This document shows positions 45,960 through 57,696 of a DNA stretch of 64,000 nucleotides, one piece after another; the first letter of the stretch is position 1; each line of letters starts with the position of its first letter. The notes below the pieces were generated by a model, which searched no databases, was not told where the DNA came from, and saw only the letters and a list, made by a program, of their open reading frames with translations. The position numbers were made by a program, and so were the translations under genes. Origin of the DNA: Apostichopus japonicus (taxonomy: Eukaryota > Echinodermata > Holothuroidea > Aspidochirotida > Stichopodidae); assembly GCF_037975245.1 (NCBI RefSeq), contig NC_092563.1:19052094-19116093 (forward strand), in the 5' to 3' direction.

Positions 45960-46607
45960 ATCTACTGCAATATTTGTAACTTACAATACATTGGAGAGTC
46001 AAAAAACACTCTTAGAATGAGAATGACACAACATAGATCGGCGATCAAAACAAAAAAGATCTACCAACCTGTTGCAAATCACTTCAATCTCCAAAATCAT
46101 TCAATTGAGAATTTGCGTGTTATTGCCATTGACCAGAACGATTCTTGGACAGATAAATCTAGGAAAGCAAAAGAAAATTTCTGGGAACTAAACCTAAAGA
46201 CCACGGCACCATTCGGTTTAAACATCAGAAACGATTTGCCGTCCCAGATAAACCAAAACAATTCCTTTACTATTACGACGGAATCGGATTAAAATAATCC
46301 GACGCGGATTAAAATAATCCGAATTTCTAATACTTCTGCTCTATTCAGCAGAAATCAGTAAGTCGCTTTGCCTTTACAACCATGCCGACATCTTCTCTAT
46401 AAAACAGTTTCAGTTCCTGCTACTCCTTGTCACTTTCGGTGATCATGCACTGAAGAAGAGCTAGTTTTGCTCGAAAGCTCTGCAAAAACCAAACATTGGC
46501 TGTTTTACTTCCAATCACTTACCTAATTCAATTATTGTATCTCACTCGAGATCCAGCCTTTCTCTAAATGCAGCATAGTTGTTTAACAGTTTTTCCGTTA
46601 TTCCTAT
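45960..46607 (+). repeat. Penelope pseudo-LTR, left copy
   Basis: It carries a 5'-truncated reading frame of the GIY-YIG end (from TACTGCAATATTTGTAACTT to the stop at 46289-46291), then the 3' UTR with a tandem GCGGATTAAAATAATCCG-type motif. Its offset to the right copy is exactly 3143 bp along its length, so there are no indels. Confidence 0.95.
46450..46487 (+). other. Stem-loop in Penelope 3' UTR (left copy)
   Basis: CTGAAGA A GAGC TAGTTTT GCTC GAAA GCTCTGC: a 4-bp GAGC/GCTC stem flanked by CTGAAGA and GAAA, the order of a hammerhead-ribozyme core with one extra A. GAGC can also pair with the later GCTC. Stems I and III and a cleavage site were not found, so ribozyme activity is only a possibility. 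Confidence 0.35.
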
Positions 46608-46654
46608 CTATATCTTTCACTGTTGGTATCTAATTGATCCAACTATGCTTCAAA

Positions 46655-49435
46655 ATGGAGAGCACCTTTGAAACTTTGAAAACGCTTCGACGCCTTTCCG
46701 AAAAAAGGGTTAGGTATCGGCATCATCTTTCCAACTACAGACTATACCGTAAAAACAAAACGGTACCAAAAGGACTTAAAATCAAGGTCCGTGCTGGTTT
46801 ACCACTTTCTGATAGCGACAGCTTTGCCAATTGGAAAGGCATCCTTAAGAATGCTTCGCTTGAATTAATGGCTGTGCAAATAAGTATTTGTCGCAAAACA
46901 ATTCACGAACTTAGCCAGCAAATTGATTCCAAAACCAGAAAACTGCAAAAAGAACTCCCCAAGAACGAGTTCGAAAGAAAGCTTGACTCCATCTCCAAAA
47001 TTTGCTTGAACCTCTCACATACCCTAGCTTCAAGACAATGTCACAAATTGAAGAGGGATAATGTCACGCAAAGAGTTAAGTCTTCTGGTGAAACCCAACT
47101 TGAAACCTCAAAAAGAACCAGGTCTCGCAGATTCCGTCGGAAAGAGATACAGACCGCATGCAACACCACCAAAAGTGCAGTTGTTACCATTGATTGCCAA
47201 CTCTCGGCAGGAGAAACAAACCTACTCTCCAAAGGTCTAAATTTTTGCCCTAAACCACGGCAAGTAAACGCTCAGAAACTTTCTCTTGACCTAAATCTGT
47301 TCTATCGACGCTTACGTCTCCGTGAATTTTTTGCCGACGAAAATGGCAATAACACCACGCAAGAAACCAACGACTTGCATTCCAATTTTAAGCCAAAAAG
47401 CTCGTGGAATCCACCCAAGGCCCATTGTGCGCCTCTTGAATCATTTATTTCGGCCATTGAAGAGGATGTCAAAACACACACCTCCGCCCCAGACTTCCGC
47501 GACAATCTCAACAAAACTGAGAGACAGGCCATTCATGAACTGCGGAAGCGCGATGACATTGTCATCAAGCCAGCCGACAAGGGTTCTGCAATTGTCGCTA
47601 TGGGCAAACAATTCTACAGAGAGGAAGCCAACAGACTACTCGGCAACCCTCAACACTACAAACTCCTGGATTCTGATCCCACTCAAGAAATCACACAAAA
47701 CGTGAAAAGAGTCATCCAAAAGATAGTCTCTAACGGTTCCATTGACCGCAAGTTAGGCCAAAACCTCCTGGAAAACGACCCAAAACCTGGTCGCTTTTAT
47801 TTTCTGCCTAAAATTCACAAAGAAGGCAATCCCGGGAGGCCCATAATATCGGGTAATGGCACAGCGACTGAAAAAATTTCCAAATTCGTGGATCTCCTCA
47901 TCCAACCTCTCGTTTCGGCCCTACCGTCCTATGTGCAGGACACTACGGATTTCATCCGGAAAATTGGGGAAATAAAAAATCTTCCCTTATCTTCTCTGTT
48001 AGTAACCTTGGATGTGTCTTCGTTATACACAAATATCCCTAACGAAGAGGGCATTTCGGCCTGCACAAAAGCATTCAAACCGATACGTGGCAAAACCCCC
48101 ACGAAGAAAGAATTGGCCGAATTAATGCAACTTATCTTGACCAACAATAATCTGGTATTTGGCAACAAACACTTCCTCCAAATTCATGGCACCGGAATGG
48201 GTACCAAAATGGCACCGTCTTTTGCCAACATCTTCATGGGAAACCTCGAGAAAGAATTTTTATCTCGACAAAACTTGAAACCACACACGTGGTTACGTTA
48301 CATTGACGATATCTTTATGATATGGACCCATGGTGAGGCTAATCTAAAACTCTTCATTGATGACATAAACTCGTTTCATCACACTATCAAATTCACTGCT
48401 GATTTTTCTGGACATGGCGTTCACTTTCTGGACACCACCGTGACCCTACAAAATGGTTCACTCAAAACAGACTTGTTCAATAAACCCACGAACAAGCACA
48501 ACTACCTCTTACCAAGCAGTTGCCATCCACGTCACTGTACCAGAAATATTCCGTACAGTCAAGCGTTGCGCATTCGACGCATTTGCTCCTCTGAAGTCGA
48601 TTTTGATTCACGCACTAAAGAACTGTCACAACACCTCCTAAACAGACAGTATTTTCGGGGTACTATTGAAAATGCCATCAAAAAGGCTAAAAGCAAACCC
48701 CGTACCGAAACATTGACGTACAAAACTCGTCAAACCAGTTCCAAAAGGGTACCATTGGTTACTGAATTCCACCCTGGTCTCCCACCACTGGCTAATATCA
48801 TTCAGAAGAATTTTCACCTACTTCAAGGCACCGAACGCCTGAAATCAGTATTCCCAGAATTACCTGTCATCGCTTTTAAAAGACCCAGCAACCTACGGGA
48901 TATCTTAGTTCGGGCATCCTTTCGGGATGACACCCCATTAGGGGAAAGCAAAACAGAAACTACAGGATCATCGCCCTGTACACAAAATTGCAAAACGTGC
49001 TTACTTGTCGATTCGACCGGGGCCTTTCAGAGCAACCAAACCAAACGCACGTTCCAAATTCGGCACAAAATTAACTGCCTATCCAAAAATGTCATTTACC
49101 TCATCTACTGCAATATTTGTAACTTACAATACATTGGAGAGTCAAAAAACACTCTTAGAATGAGAATGACACAACATAGATCGGCGATCAAAACAAAAAA
49201 GATCTACCAACCTGTTGCAAATCACTTCAATCTCCAAAATCATTCAATTGAGAATTTGCGTGTTATTGCCATTGACCAGAACGATTCTTGGACAGATAAA
49301 TCTAGGAAAGCAAAAGAAAATTTCTGGGAACTAAACCTAAAGACCACGGCACCATTCGGTTTAAACATCAGAAACGATTTGCCGTCCCAGATAAACCAAA
49401 ACAATTCCTTTACTATTACGACGGAATCGGATTAA
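46655..49435 (+). CDS. Penelope-like polyprotein: reverse transcriptase + GIY-YIG endonuclease
   Basis: 926 residues from ATG 46655, the first ATG of this frame after the left repeat; a longer frame starts only at a TTG. The N-terminal ~250 residues are basic and helical. The RT region contains YFLPKIHKEGNPGRPIISG, LVTLDVSSLYTNIPNEEG (motif A), GTGMGTKMAPSFANIFMG (motif B), WLRYIDDIFMIW (catalytic YIDD) and FLDTTVTL. A Cys-rich linker CTQNCKTC and INC precedes the endonuclease: [18 protein letters not shown], then [13 protein letters not shown] (conserved Arg), NHFNLQNHS and [14 protein letters not shown] (conserved Glu). All catalytic motifs look intact and there is no stop, so this copy could be active. 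Such elements replicate by target-primed reverse transcription. Confidence 0.95.
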   Translation: MESTFETLKTLRRLSEKRVRYRHHLSNYRLYRKNKTVPKGLKIKVRAGLPLSDSDSFANWKGILKNASLELMAVQISICRKTIHELSQQIDSKTRKLQKELPKNEFERKLDSISKICLNLSHTLASRQCHKLKRDNVTQRVKSSGETQLETSKRTRSRRFRRKEIQTACNTTKSAVVTIDCQLSAGETNLLSKGLNFCPKPRQVNAQKLSLDLNLFYRRLRLREFFADENGNNTTQETNDLHSNFKPKSSWNPPKAHCAPLESFISAIEEDVKTHTSAPDFRDNLNKTERQAIHELRKRDDIVIKPADKGSAIVAMGKQFYREEANRLLGNPQHYKLLDSDPTQEITQNVKRVIQKIVSNGSIDRKLGQNLLENDPKPGRFYFLPKIHKEGNPGRPIISGNGTATEKISKFVDLLIQPLVSALPSYVQDTTDFIRKIGEIKNLPLSSLLVTLDVSSLYTNIPNEEGISACTKAFKPIRGKTPTKKELAELMQLILTNNNLVFGNKHFLQIHGTGMGTKMAPSFANIFMGNLEKEFLSRQNLKPHTWLRYIDDIFMIWTHGEANLKLFIDDINSFHHTIKFTADFSGHGVHFLDTTVTLQNGSLKTDLFNKPTNKHNYLLPSSCHPRHCTRNIPYSQALRIRRICSSEVDFDSRTKELSQHLLNRQYFRGTIENAIKKAKSKPRTETLTYKTRQTSSKRVPLVTEFHPGLPPLANIIQKNFHLLQGTERLKSVFPELPVIAFKRPSNLRDILVRASFRDDTPLGESKTETTGSSPCTQNCKTCLLVDSTGAFQSNQTKRTFQIRHKINCLSKNVIYLIYCNICNLQYIGESKNTLRMRMTQHRSAIKTKKIYQPVANHFNLQNHSIENLRVIAIDQNDSWTDKSRKAKENFWELNLKTTAPFGLNIRNDLPSQINQNNSFTITTESD

Positions 49436-49745
49436 AATAATCCGACGCGGATTAAAATAATCCGAATTTCTAATACTTCTGCTCTATTCAGCAGAAATCA
49501 GTAAGTCGCTTTGCCTTTACAACCATGCCGACATCTTCTCTATAAAACAGTTTCAGTTCCTGCTACTCCTTGTCACTTTCGGTGATCATGCACTGAAGAA
49601 GAGCTAGTTTTGCTCGAAAGCTCTGCAAAAACCAAACATTGGCTGTTTTACTTCCAATCACTTACCTAATTCAATTATTGTATCTCACTCGAGATCCAGC
49701 CTTTCTCTAAATGCAGCATAGTTGTTTAACAGTGTTTCCGTTATT

Positions 49746-49750
<5 letters not shown>
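49103..49750 (+). repeat. Penelope pseudo-LTR, right copy
   Basis: Direct repeat of 45960-46607. It begins inside codons for [13 protein letters not shown] of the endonuclease and ends at TTATTCCTAT next to a TA run. Confidence 0.95.
49593..49630 (+). other. Stem-loop in Penelope 3' UTR (right copy)
   Basis: Identical to 46450-46487. It lies ~160 bp after the ORF stop, in the part of the transcript expected to be read by the RT first. Confidence 0.35.

Positions 49751-49812
<62 letters not shown>
49749..49812. repeat. TA microsatellite, right of Penelope
   Basis: About 30 TA units directly follow the right pLTR. Confidence 0.95.
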
Positions 49813-49820
<8 letters not shown>

Positions 49821-52800
49821 ATATACACATTATATATACATTATATTTACATTTATATCACCACCAATGACGTAACAATTGTAATCCAAGCCCTTTTTTG
49901 CCTCTTTTCTTTTCATTTCAATTTATATACAGAAGTTCAACTTTGATAAATAGGTAATCACGGTAACCCTATTTCTTCCTCCCTCTCCCCTCCCACTCCT
50001 TCCTTCGCCTTCCCCTCTGACGTAGTTGCAAGACTTAAAATGTTCACCTTCATCAACTATAGTAAAGTGATGTCAGATGCTTAATTAGAAATGTGCTTTA
50101 TTGATAACTATCTACAGGTTCTATATTTGATTCAAACACATTAGAAACTCTTAACTCTTAACTATGGTCGGGAGACTAAATCTTTCGATCAGGTAACTTA
50201 ATATAAATCATAAGAGCTTTTTTCGACATTTCGGGTCAAAACACTTGTCGTAGTAAATTTTCCAACGTCATTTTTGGGGGGTTCCCGTCAACCGTTTTCT
50301 CATTTAGATTTACAGTCCTCTTGAGGGGAGCTGAAAGTGAAGAAACTGTCTCCTCTTTGGGGGATATTTAGAGACAAATAGGGAACGTTTGTATTAGGGA
50401 TACGCGGGATATTCTGAAGTGAAAATGCATCGACTGAATTACCACATTAATGGATATTCCGATGGCAGAAGTGCTTTTTTCTTTTATGGTTGTCATGGAA
50501 ATCGGTGTGGGGGACGGGGTGAATTGCTACCAATTTTCCGCATGAGTAACTTCTTGACGTCATGTTGCTATAACAATATCCATTTTCAAATCTTAGTGCT
50601 TTTTTATTGGTGTCGTTAGCGAGCAGTTCCATTACGAATATTAGCATGACAATTGAATTGAGAAAATCTCTTTGTAAAAATATGAATGTATGTACTAATA
50701 TCCACTAGAAAAGGATAATTTGATAATGTTACCACCCCAATAAAAAAAAAACATAATTGCAACACCTGGAAGTGAAGATATATCATATATTATATATCGA
50801 GAGCTAAATAACCATTCCAAATGTATCGCATAATTATATACTTTACAGGGAACTCAACAACAAAGGTTCCAACTGGGGTTTTTTTGGGCAAATTGGAGAA
50901 GATTTCTTTGCATGAAATTTCTGGTATAATGGAAAGGTGTATTGAGCTATTGAGTTATATTCAAACAGTAATTTGAGGAAATGTGGCATTGTCGTGGGTT
51001 GTGAACTAGCAATTTCGAAATTCGCCAGGGCGCTGGTCCGGCACTAAACCTAAATGAAATGTAATTGTTTGGGCTATACTTACTGCCATCGGGAGAAATT
51101 TATCGATTTGGATTATGGAGGGGTAGAGTGGTCCGCGATATATAAGTCTGCCCACAATCTGGTATACTTATTGAGTATGTGGAACTTTACAGGCTTGACT
51201 GCATCCTACAGTACCAGCCATATATATCCTTCATGTTCATTGCTTAATCTTAGTATTGTGACATTTTTCATCTCTCTAAATTGAACTTTTGCTCTAACCA
51301 ATGTTTCTCTCTGGCTAACTGTCGTGGTAAGCTACTGCATGGAGAACCCTTTGGTGTTATAGCCTACATTCACCGAGGATATGACATGCTTTACAAGATG
51401 AGGGAAGAGGTTAGTATACAAAACACCCCCCCCCCCCACTCTCCCCTTTCCTAATCATACCGTTCTTCTTTGAATAAACTATACCGCGAAACGAATTTTG
51501 TCATAACCACATAACCACTGCAACTTCCTAAAATATTATTTCATTCACGTTAAGCCTCTGATTTGACCTAGGTCTCTCTCCCCTTTTCCCACGTTAAAAA
51601 TAAGATTCGGACTATTTTTATCACAAAATAGTGGATTAATTTTAATCAAAATGGGGGAAAGGGCTCAACAATGATATAAAAAGTTCAATCAAAGTTTAAT
51701 GTAAACTCAGCTGTTTTTAATCTTTAGTAATTTTCCGTTACTTGTGAGTTACTTGCAACGTTCATTAACAAACCAACATACGTAACGTTGCTAGGCTACA
51801 TACTGCGTTACCGTAGCAACGAAGTGGCTTCGAAATAATTGCCTATTGAACTCATAAGTTTTAACGACGTTGCCAATAGATGATAGATGTGAAAACGTAA
51901 AAATTACAACAAAATATAAAACGAAAATGCCCCAATCTGGTCATAAAAGTGAAATAATAAGGATATAAATAACCATTACAGAGAAATAAAATAAAAAGGA
52001 ACTTCACTTTGTAAATAAGAGAAACCATTATGAAAAACAACAACAAATTCTCTGTTTTAGTTCTAGGTCGCTCACATACTCAGCTTTTATTCTTGACTTC
52101 TTCTTCTTCTTTTTTTGAATGAGAAATAATTCATTTCAAGTAGATTTGGGGAATACAAAATTTGCCAATTTATCATGTCATGTTTAACCTTAGTGTTTAG
52201 TATTCTTATCGAATAGACAATAAAGCAAAGATAAAGTGACTGGGGGATATTTTGGTAAACTACGACTTGAAAGTTCACACACAAAAAAAGGAAACCAGAG
52301 CATGCAGCAACGCCACAGAAGCTCAGCTTAAGCTTCTATTTGATAAATTTGGTTTTTACTGGCGATATTTCTTAGCAGTTTGTCCATTTGTTTTGTGTGA
52401 AAAAATATATGACAAACGCGGGATAACTGTGTCATTTCTTTTCCTCCAAACTCCCTTTTCCTTTGCTTTATATGATTCTTATATGCAGATTTTCCTCTGC
52501 TACATCTGCTAAAATGTTGTGGATATCATGTTGGATGCATCTCATGAAAATGTCAAGTTACTTGTACCCTTCAACGCTTCCGTAACAACCTGTTCTTCCA
52601 TATACTGTGCACTATAAGGCTGGCGTTCCAGGAGGCCCTGGGCTACAGACCCTATAGAAGGATAGGGTCTTCCCCCTTGGCTATTTATAAATTAGTTGGA
52701 AAGTCTGTAGGAACTACATCGATCAACCCCTTTTTATTAAATAGTGACGTCCGAAGTGTAATCATGAACCAATCACATCATGTTTGACACTCTCAAGTAT

Positions 52801-55800
52801 ATGGAAAAGGTCTGTTCAACTTTTGTGGGACCGTTGCATTAACCTTAACACGGGGGTGGTCCACTTATGAGCTATCCAAGAGTACATCATAGCTGAAATC
52901 TTTATACAGCAAAAGGCCCTGTTTTGGGCCCTCACATGATGAAAATGTTTGTTTTCCCTTGAACAACTCTTGTTCACCCCATTGAAACCTTATATCCACA
53001 ACATTTCAGAAAATTTGGACAAAACTACAGGAGGAGTAGCATTGTTCCTTTGTTTCAGAAAATGACCTCTCGTGACCTCAAATGACCTTCATTTTAATAA
53101 AATATGATCGATAAAATATGAAAACTGAACTCACACAAATCTCTCACGAACTTCCAGCCAAACTCGAATTTAAATTACGATATGGCAGTTATATAAACAC
53201 GGTGGAAATAAATGACATCAAACTCGCATGATAACTATATACCTTAGCTGAAAGCTTTCAGCTGAGCTAAAAAAAAATTAAGTCTTATGGAAAATAATAT
53301 ATATTAAATAGTAGAACGGCCAACAAGTTTACCTGGAAAGAAGAATAAACCCAAAATCATCATTTGCAGCCTTATAATATTTTCGTTTTTGAACATTTTC
53401 TCCCTGCTTTCAGCAAAAGAATTCAAACAATTCCCCTCCCACACTGTAATAATATAGGCTATGAGAAATATAAATATTGGTACATAATCCATTTTCTTAC
53501 TTCTAATTTTTTTTCACTACAATGCCGCATAATATATGATAGGGTAAAAAGGTATAAACAGTTCTATCTGCATGTTGTTATATTTCTTTACATCAAGTTA
53601 CAAACAACAGAAAACATTTACATAAATTGGCAATAAGTCATACGGAGATTGGCAATACATCTTCGTAAATAAAAATACATAGATATATTTTGAAAATTCA
53701 TAACGACGATGAATTACATTATGACCACGCGAGGTCTTTTTCACAAAATCAGCGACTGTTTGACGAAAATAATACAAAACGCAATCATGGAACAGAACCG
53801 ATAAACATCTCACTGGATGGATGAGCAATTCCTGCATGTAATAAGAAACACAGCATGTAGCCAGGAATTTTAAGTTGTGGACAACAACAATTTAAGGAGA
53901 GGCAGAATATTTTGTCTCCTGTAACTTGTGGGGTAATTGAACACATTGTGATGGCACATAATAGGTGGGGCAGTGACGTAATACACGGAGGGGGAGGGGG
54001 AGGGGGACTAGGCCCTAAATATCTGTTACGTGCCCCAAAACCTGTCGGAATATTTGTTTAGAAAATAGGTCATGTCTGCCCCCCTAGAAAAAGCATTCCA
54101 ACCCCCCCCCCATTCCCCAACAAAAAACAGAAATCTAGTTAGGCCCCCGGGAGACACTATAAATTTTGCATGGGAGAGGGTATAGGACACGTCCTGCCGA
54201 AATATATATATATTTTTCGAACAGTACATTATTCCAGGAATCTGATTTTATCTCAGTTTACCTACAAAATTAGCGACGAGAATCAGATAATGACCCCTTA
54301 GTATTAAGGCATGTCTTCTGTGATACGAAAATTCAGGTGATGATATCGTAGAATATGTTACAGTACTGCCAATTTTATTCTTGGAACTGGTGACTGTTTT
54401 AATATTTTGTTTTAAATATTTTATTTAGGTGAATTGGAATAATTAGACATTGTCCTAAATTTGTGTCAGATAATTCTGTGCATAACATCCATACATGATT
54501 GAACGTGTGCACTAACTATTCGCTATTTATAGTACGCCTCTCTCATTATGGAAACACAAACACACACACACGCTTATCAAGCATATATTACGACTATCAG
54601 TAAATAACAACAACAACAATGACCTCCGACCTCCGATTTCCTTCATGAACCTTTTGTAAAGGTTTCATGTGTTAAGTAATTGTATATACTTGTCTGTATC
54701 TTGGTATTGTAGTCCTCTAAAGTGGAAAAAAAAAAGAAGGAAGTTGCATTCAACGTTTGTACCTACGTCATAAATACAAAAAATCAATCATAAATATGGG
54801 GAACAATTTTCTATTTTATTTTTTTTTCTCTCTCCATATGAACAGTTCATTGATTTTGTAGATTTATTTGTTTCCTATAGATGTGTCAAATATGACAGTT
54901 CAGAAGAGCTAATAAAGCCAAAACATTTTTGGGGAATTGATTTTTTTTGGCAGAAAACCACTGTTAATAAGAAATCTATTTGATATGTATACATTGTTGT
55001 TGACAATGACTGATGTACTATAGTTCTATGCACTTTGTATTTTTAAGGATTATACACCTAAAATACTAGACCTATACTTCATGTCAAAGCACCAAACAGC
55101 ACCTGAATAAGCTGTTGGAATTGACTGATTGCGAACCAGAGGCGGCTCCAGGGAATGAGGAGCACATCCCCCAACCCACCCACCCCCCCCTCACCCCCTC
55201 CGCCCACACACACTTTTCCTACTACACACAAAAATTAAGAAAATAATTATTAGCACAAATTTACTTTAGACATAATTTATATTCTAACTATAAATGAACT
55301 ATAAATTTAAAACAAATTTACCAATTAACGTCTAAAATTGTTTGAGAGGGAGTGGGGTGTGTGGGTGGAACCTCACCCCACCCCCCTGTTATGGGAGTCG
55401 AATTCAAAGACCTCATACCCTTCTATTAACCGAGCTCGCTCTGATATCCACCAAAGTTCTTCTGCCAGAGTTGGAAATATCGACACAGACTATAATTGAC
55501 ATTATTTTTGTTCAAGCTCTTACACTCCCCCCCCCCCCTCTACCCTCAATATCGAACCTGTGTTCGGGATCCTTGCAGCGATAACTGTGTCAAGAAAGAA
55601 CATTCGCAAATAAGTTCATTTTTACAAAAAAAAACATGCAAAGGTTGGAGAACGTTCCGTCGAGATATAAAACAATTACTTTTTTACTACTATATATGGG
55701 GCTCATTTTTGCCAAAGGCAAACTCCAAATTCTACTAATATCTACTTATATTTTCTCACAATAAATATAGGATAGAAAGTAAATTTTAAAATAAATAAAA

Positions 55801-56717
55801 AGGAAGAAACACTGCTATGTTCACCGAAACATGAAGTCAAAGTCTTAAACCCTGAACATGCATGCTTTAGAGATAAATCCTACATTCATATCCATCATTC
55901 CTACAGGGCAATGGTTCCCTAGACTGGAAGGTTATTAGTATAAAGACTAAAGGTAGTAGATTTACACAAGAATATAGTTCAAGTGTGAATGTTTCAATAA
56001 CTTAAACAACACATGCCATTTATATGGATGTTTACCACGAAAAACAAAACGATTTACGCACGCATTTATTTGTTTACTCATATTATTGCTGTTTTCCATT
56101 CATTTGCCTTTTTTTAGCTCATTGAACTCAACATATCACCCCCCCCCTTTCAAACTTAAAATATTGTAAAATAAAGGAATTTTACAAGTTTGTATCGTGC
56201 TGACGTAAGCATGAATAGATTACAAATAAAACCAATTAAAGATAGGGAAATGAATAACAACCAAAATATATTGACCTTAATTATAGTCTTTAAAGATGGC
56301 TTTACTGAAAATAGCAAGAAATTGGGAATCTGTCGTATCCTCGTGGTATTAATATCTATTCTGAAACCACTTGTAATATCTTTTTTTACAACGGGTCTGT
56401 TATGCAATTCTCCTAAAAGATGATTTGTAATATGACTATCGCTTCATTTTGAGTCGAGATCCAAGGCTGTTGTGTAAATATAACAGCCGACTTTCGTTAC
56501 GTCACAGAAACGTAACTATGGTGACCAAGCTTGTAAAATATGAAATCAGTTAATCTCGTGTATAGTGCTTTCAAGAGGCCGCCGCTGATTCACTATACAA
56601 AAAATCAAACTATTATAGACCATGTAGGATTTAAACAGGCTCAACGCTTCCAAGAAGTCAGGTGGAAGACATTGTATATCATATAAATATAGTATGATAT
56701 AATCTTTTATAAATATG
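49813..56717. other. Intergenic, no gene supported
   Basis: AT-rich. Poly-C runs lie at 51427-51438, 54103-54111, 55185-55191, 55528-55537 and 56140-56147. An 18-bp perfect palindrome AGCTGAAAGCTTTCAGCT lies at 53246-53263. A decayed hAT-like end (CAGAGGCGGCTCCAGGG) is at 55138-55154 without a partner. Open frames are short and unrelated to known families. Confidence 0.55.
53063..53088 (-). promoter_or_regulatory. Three AGGTCA half-sites spaced by 4 nt
   Basis: TGACCT at 53063-53068, 53073-53078 and 53083-53088 (AGGTCA on the minus strand) form two overlapping DR4 arrangements, the spacing used by thyroid-hormone/LXR-type nuclear receptors. No promoter or gene is close, and it may simply be part of a dispersed repeat. 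Confidence 0.3.

Positions 56718-56770
<53 letters not shown>
56718..56770. repeat. AT microsatellite
   Basis: About 25 uninterrupted AT units. Confidence 0.95.
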
Positions 56771-56772
<2 letters not shown>

Positions 56773-57425
56773 AACAGTGGAGAAGTTTAGTAAAAGGGTG
56801 TCCCATCTTATAACGTAAAGTTAGGACCATAAACGTCCTATGCATTCTTGTTGTTATTTGTGTTACTTTTGAGAGGCTGACCATATGGCTCCTTTGTTAC
56901 ACTACTAAGTTCAACCACTCTGAAACCTATAGTAGTATATTTAAGAAATTTTAGTGCTTCTACTAAAACGAAAATTTTAATGATCATAACATATTAAAAA
57001 AAAATTACAATTAAAATTTCATTAAGACGTCTTTTCATACCATGTTTATTTATGTTTACCTTGTTTTCAATCTTCCCATCAACGGACGAGCAACATCACA
57101 ATAAAATAGTTAACACTCACGTATTTTAGAGGATATAAATAAAGTTCTAAATGAGATGACAATTGAGGAAATAAAAGTATATGATCTTTATAGGGAACCC
57201 GCATAGTTCCGATAAGTCACTTATATTTAGAACTGATCAATAGTTTGATATAACCTTATCCAACTTTACGAGACATTTTTAAAATTCTCTATTTTTAGAT
57301 TTTCAATCAAGCCACTAAAAGCCAAGATTGCACAAATCTTATCTGTTTTGAAGGTTTATTTATAGAACACGTAAAACCGTTAGTTAATGCAATTCACATA
57401 CCGAAATTACATGGAAACAATGAAC
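56771..57425. other. Non-coding, nothing recognised
   Basis: AT-rich sequence between two microsatellites, without repeats or frames of note. Confidence 0.5.
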
Positions 57426-57473
57426 ATATATATATATATCTATTTATATATATCATCTATATATATATATCAT

Positions 57474-57540
<67 letters not shown>
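57426..57540. repeat. TA microsatellite, interrupted
   Basis: TA units with ATC interruptions in the first 55 bp, then a pure run up to the LINE tail. Confidence 0.95.
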
Positions 57541-57546
<6 letters not shown>

Positions 57547-57610
57547 ATAATATTAATAATACGCAGTTCTTATAAAGCGCAAATACACACTTAAGTCTCA
57601 ATGCGCTGAT

Positions 57611-57613
<3 letters not shown>
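57541..57613 (-). mobile_element. CR1/L2-like LINE tail, 3' end only
   Basis: On the minus strand CAGCGCATTGAGACTTAAGT, then TTTGCGCTTTATAAGAACTG, then (ATT)n is the canonical 3' end of CR1/L2-type LINEs. Only ~70 bp are present. TA microsatellite lies on both sides; insertion into, or birth of, the microsatellite at the tail are both possible. Confidence 0.75.

Positions 57614-57695
<82 letters not shown>
57614..57695. repeat. TA microsatellite
   Basis: About 40 uninterrupted TA units after the LINE tail. Confidence 0.95.

Positions 57696-57696
<1 letters not shown>

Larger units (their letters stand above)
45960..49750 (+). mobile_element. Penelope-like element, apparently intact, with pseudo-LTRs
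   Basis: One long ORF (46655-49435) is flanked by direct repeats 45960-46607 and 49103-49750 that differ at one visible position (46591 T versus 49734 G). The right repeat covers the ORF's 3' end (GIY-YIG domain) and 3' UTR; the left is the same piece without the RT part. This partial-tandem pLTR layout is characteristic of Penelope-like elements. Both borders are in TA microsatellite, so the target duplication cannot be seen. Confidence 0.94.
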
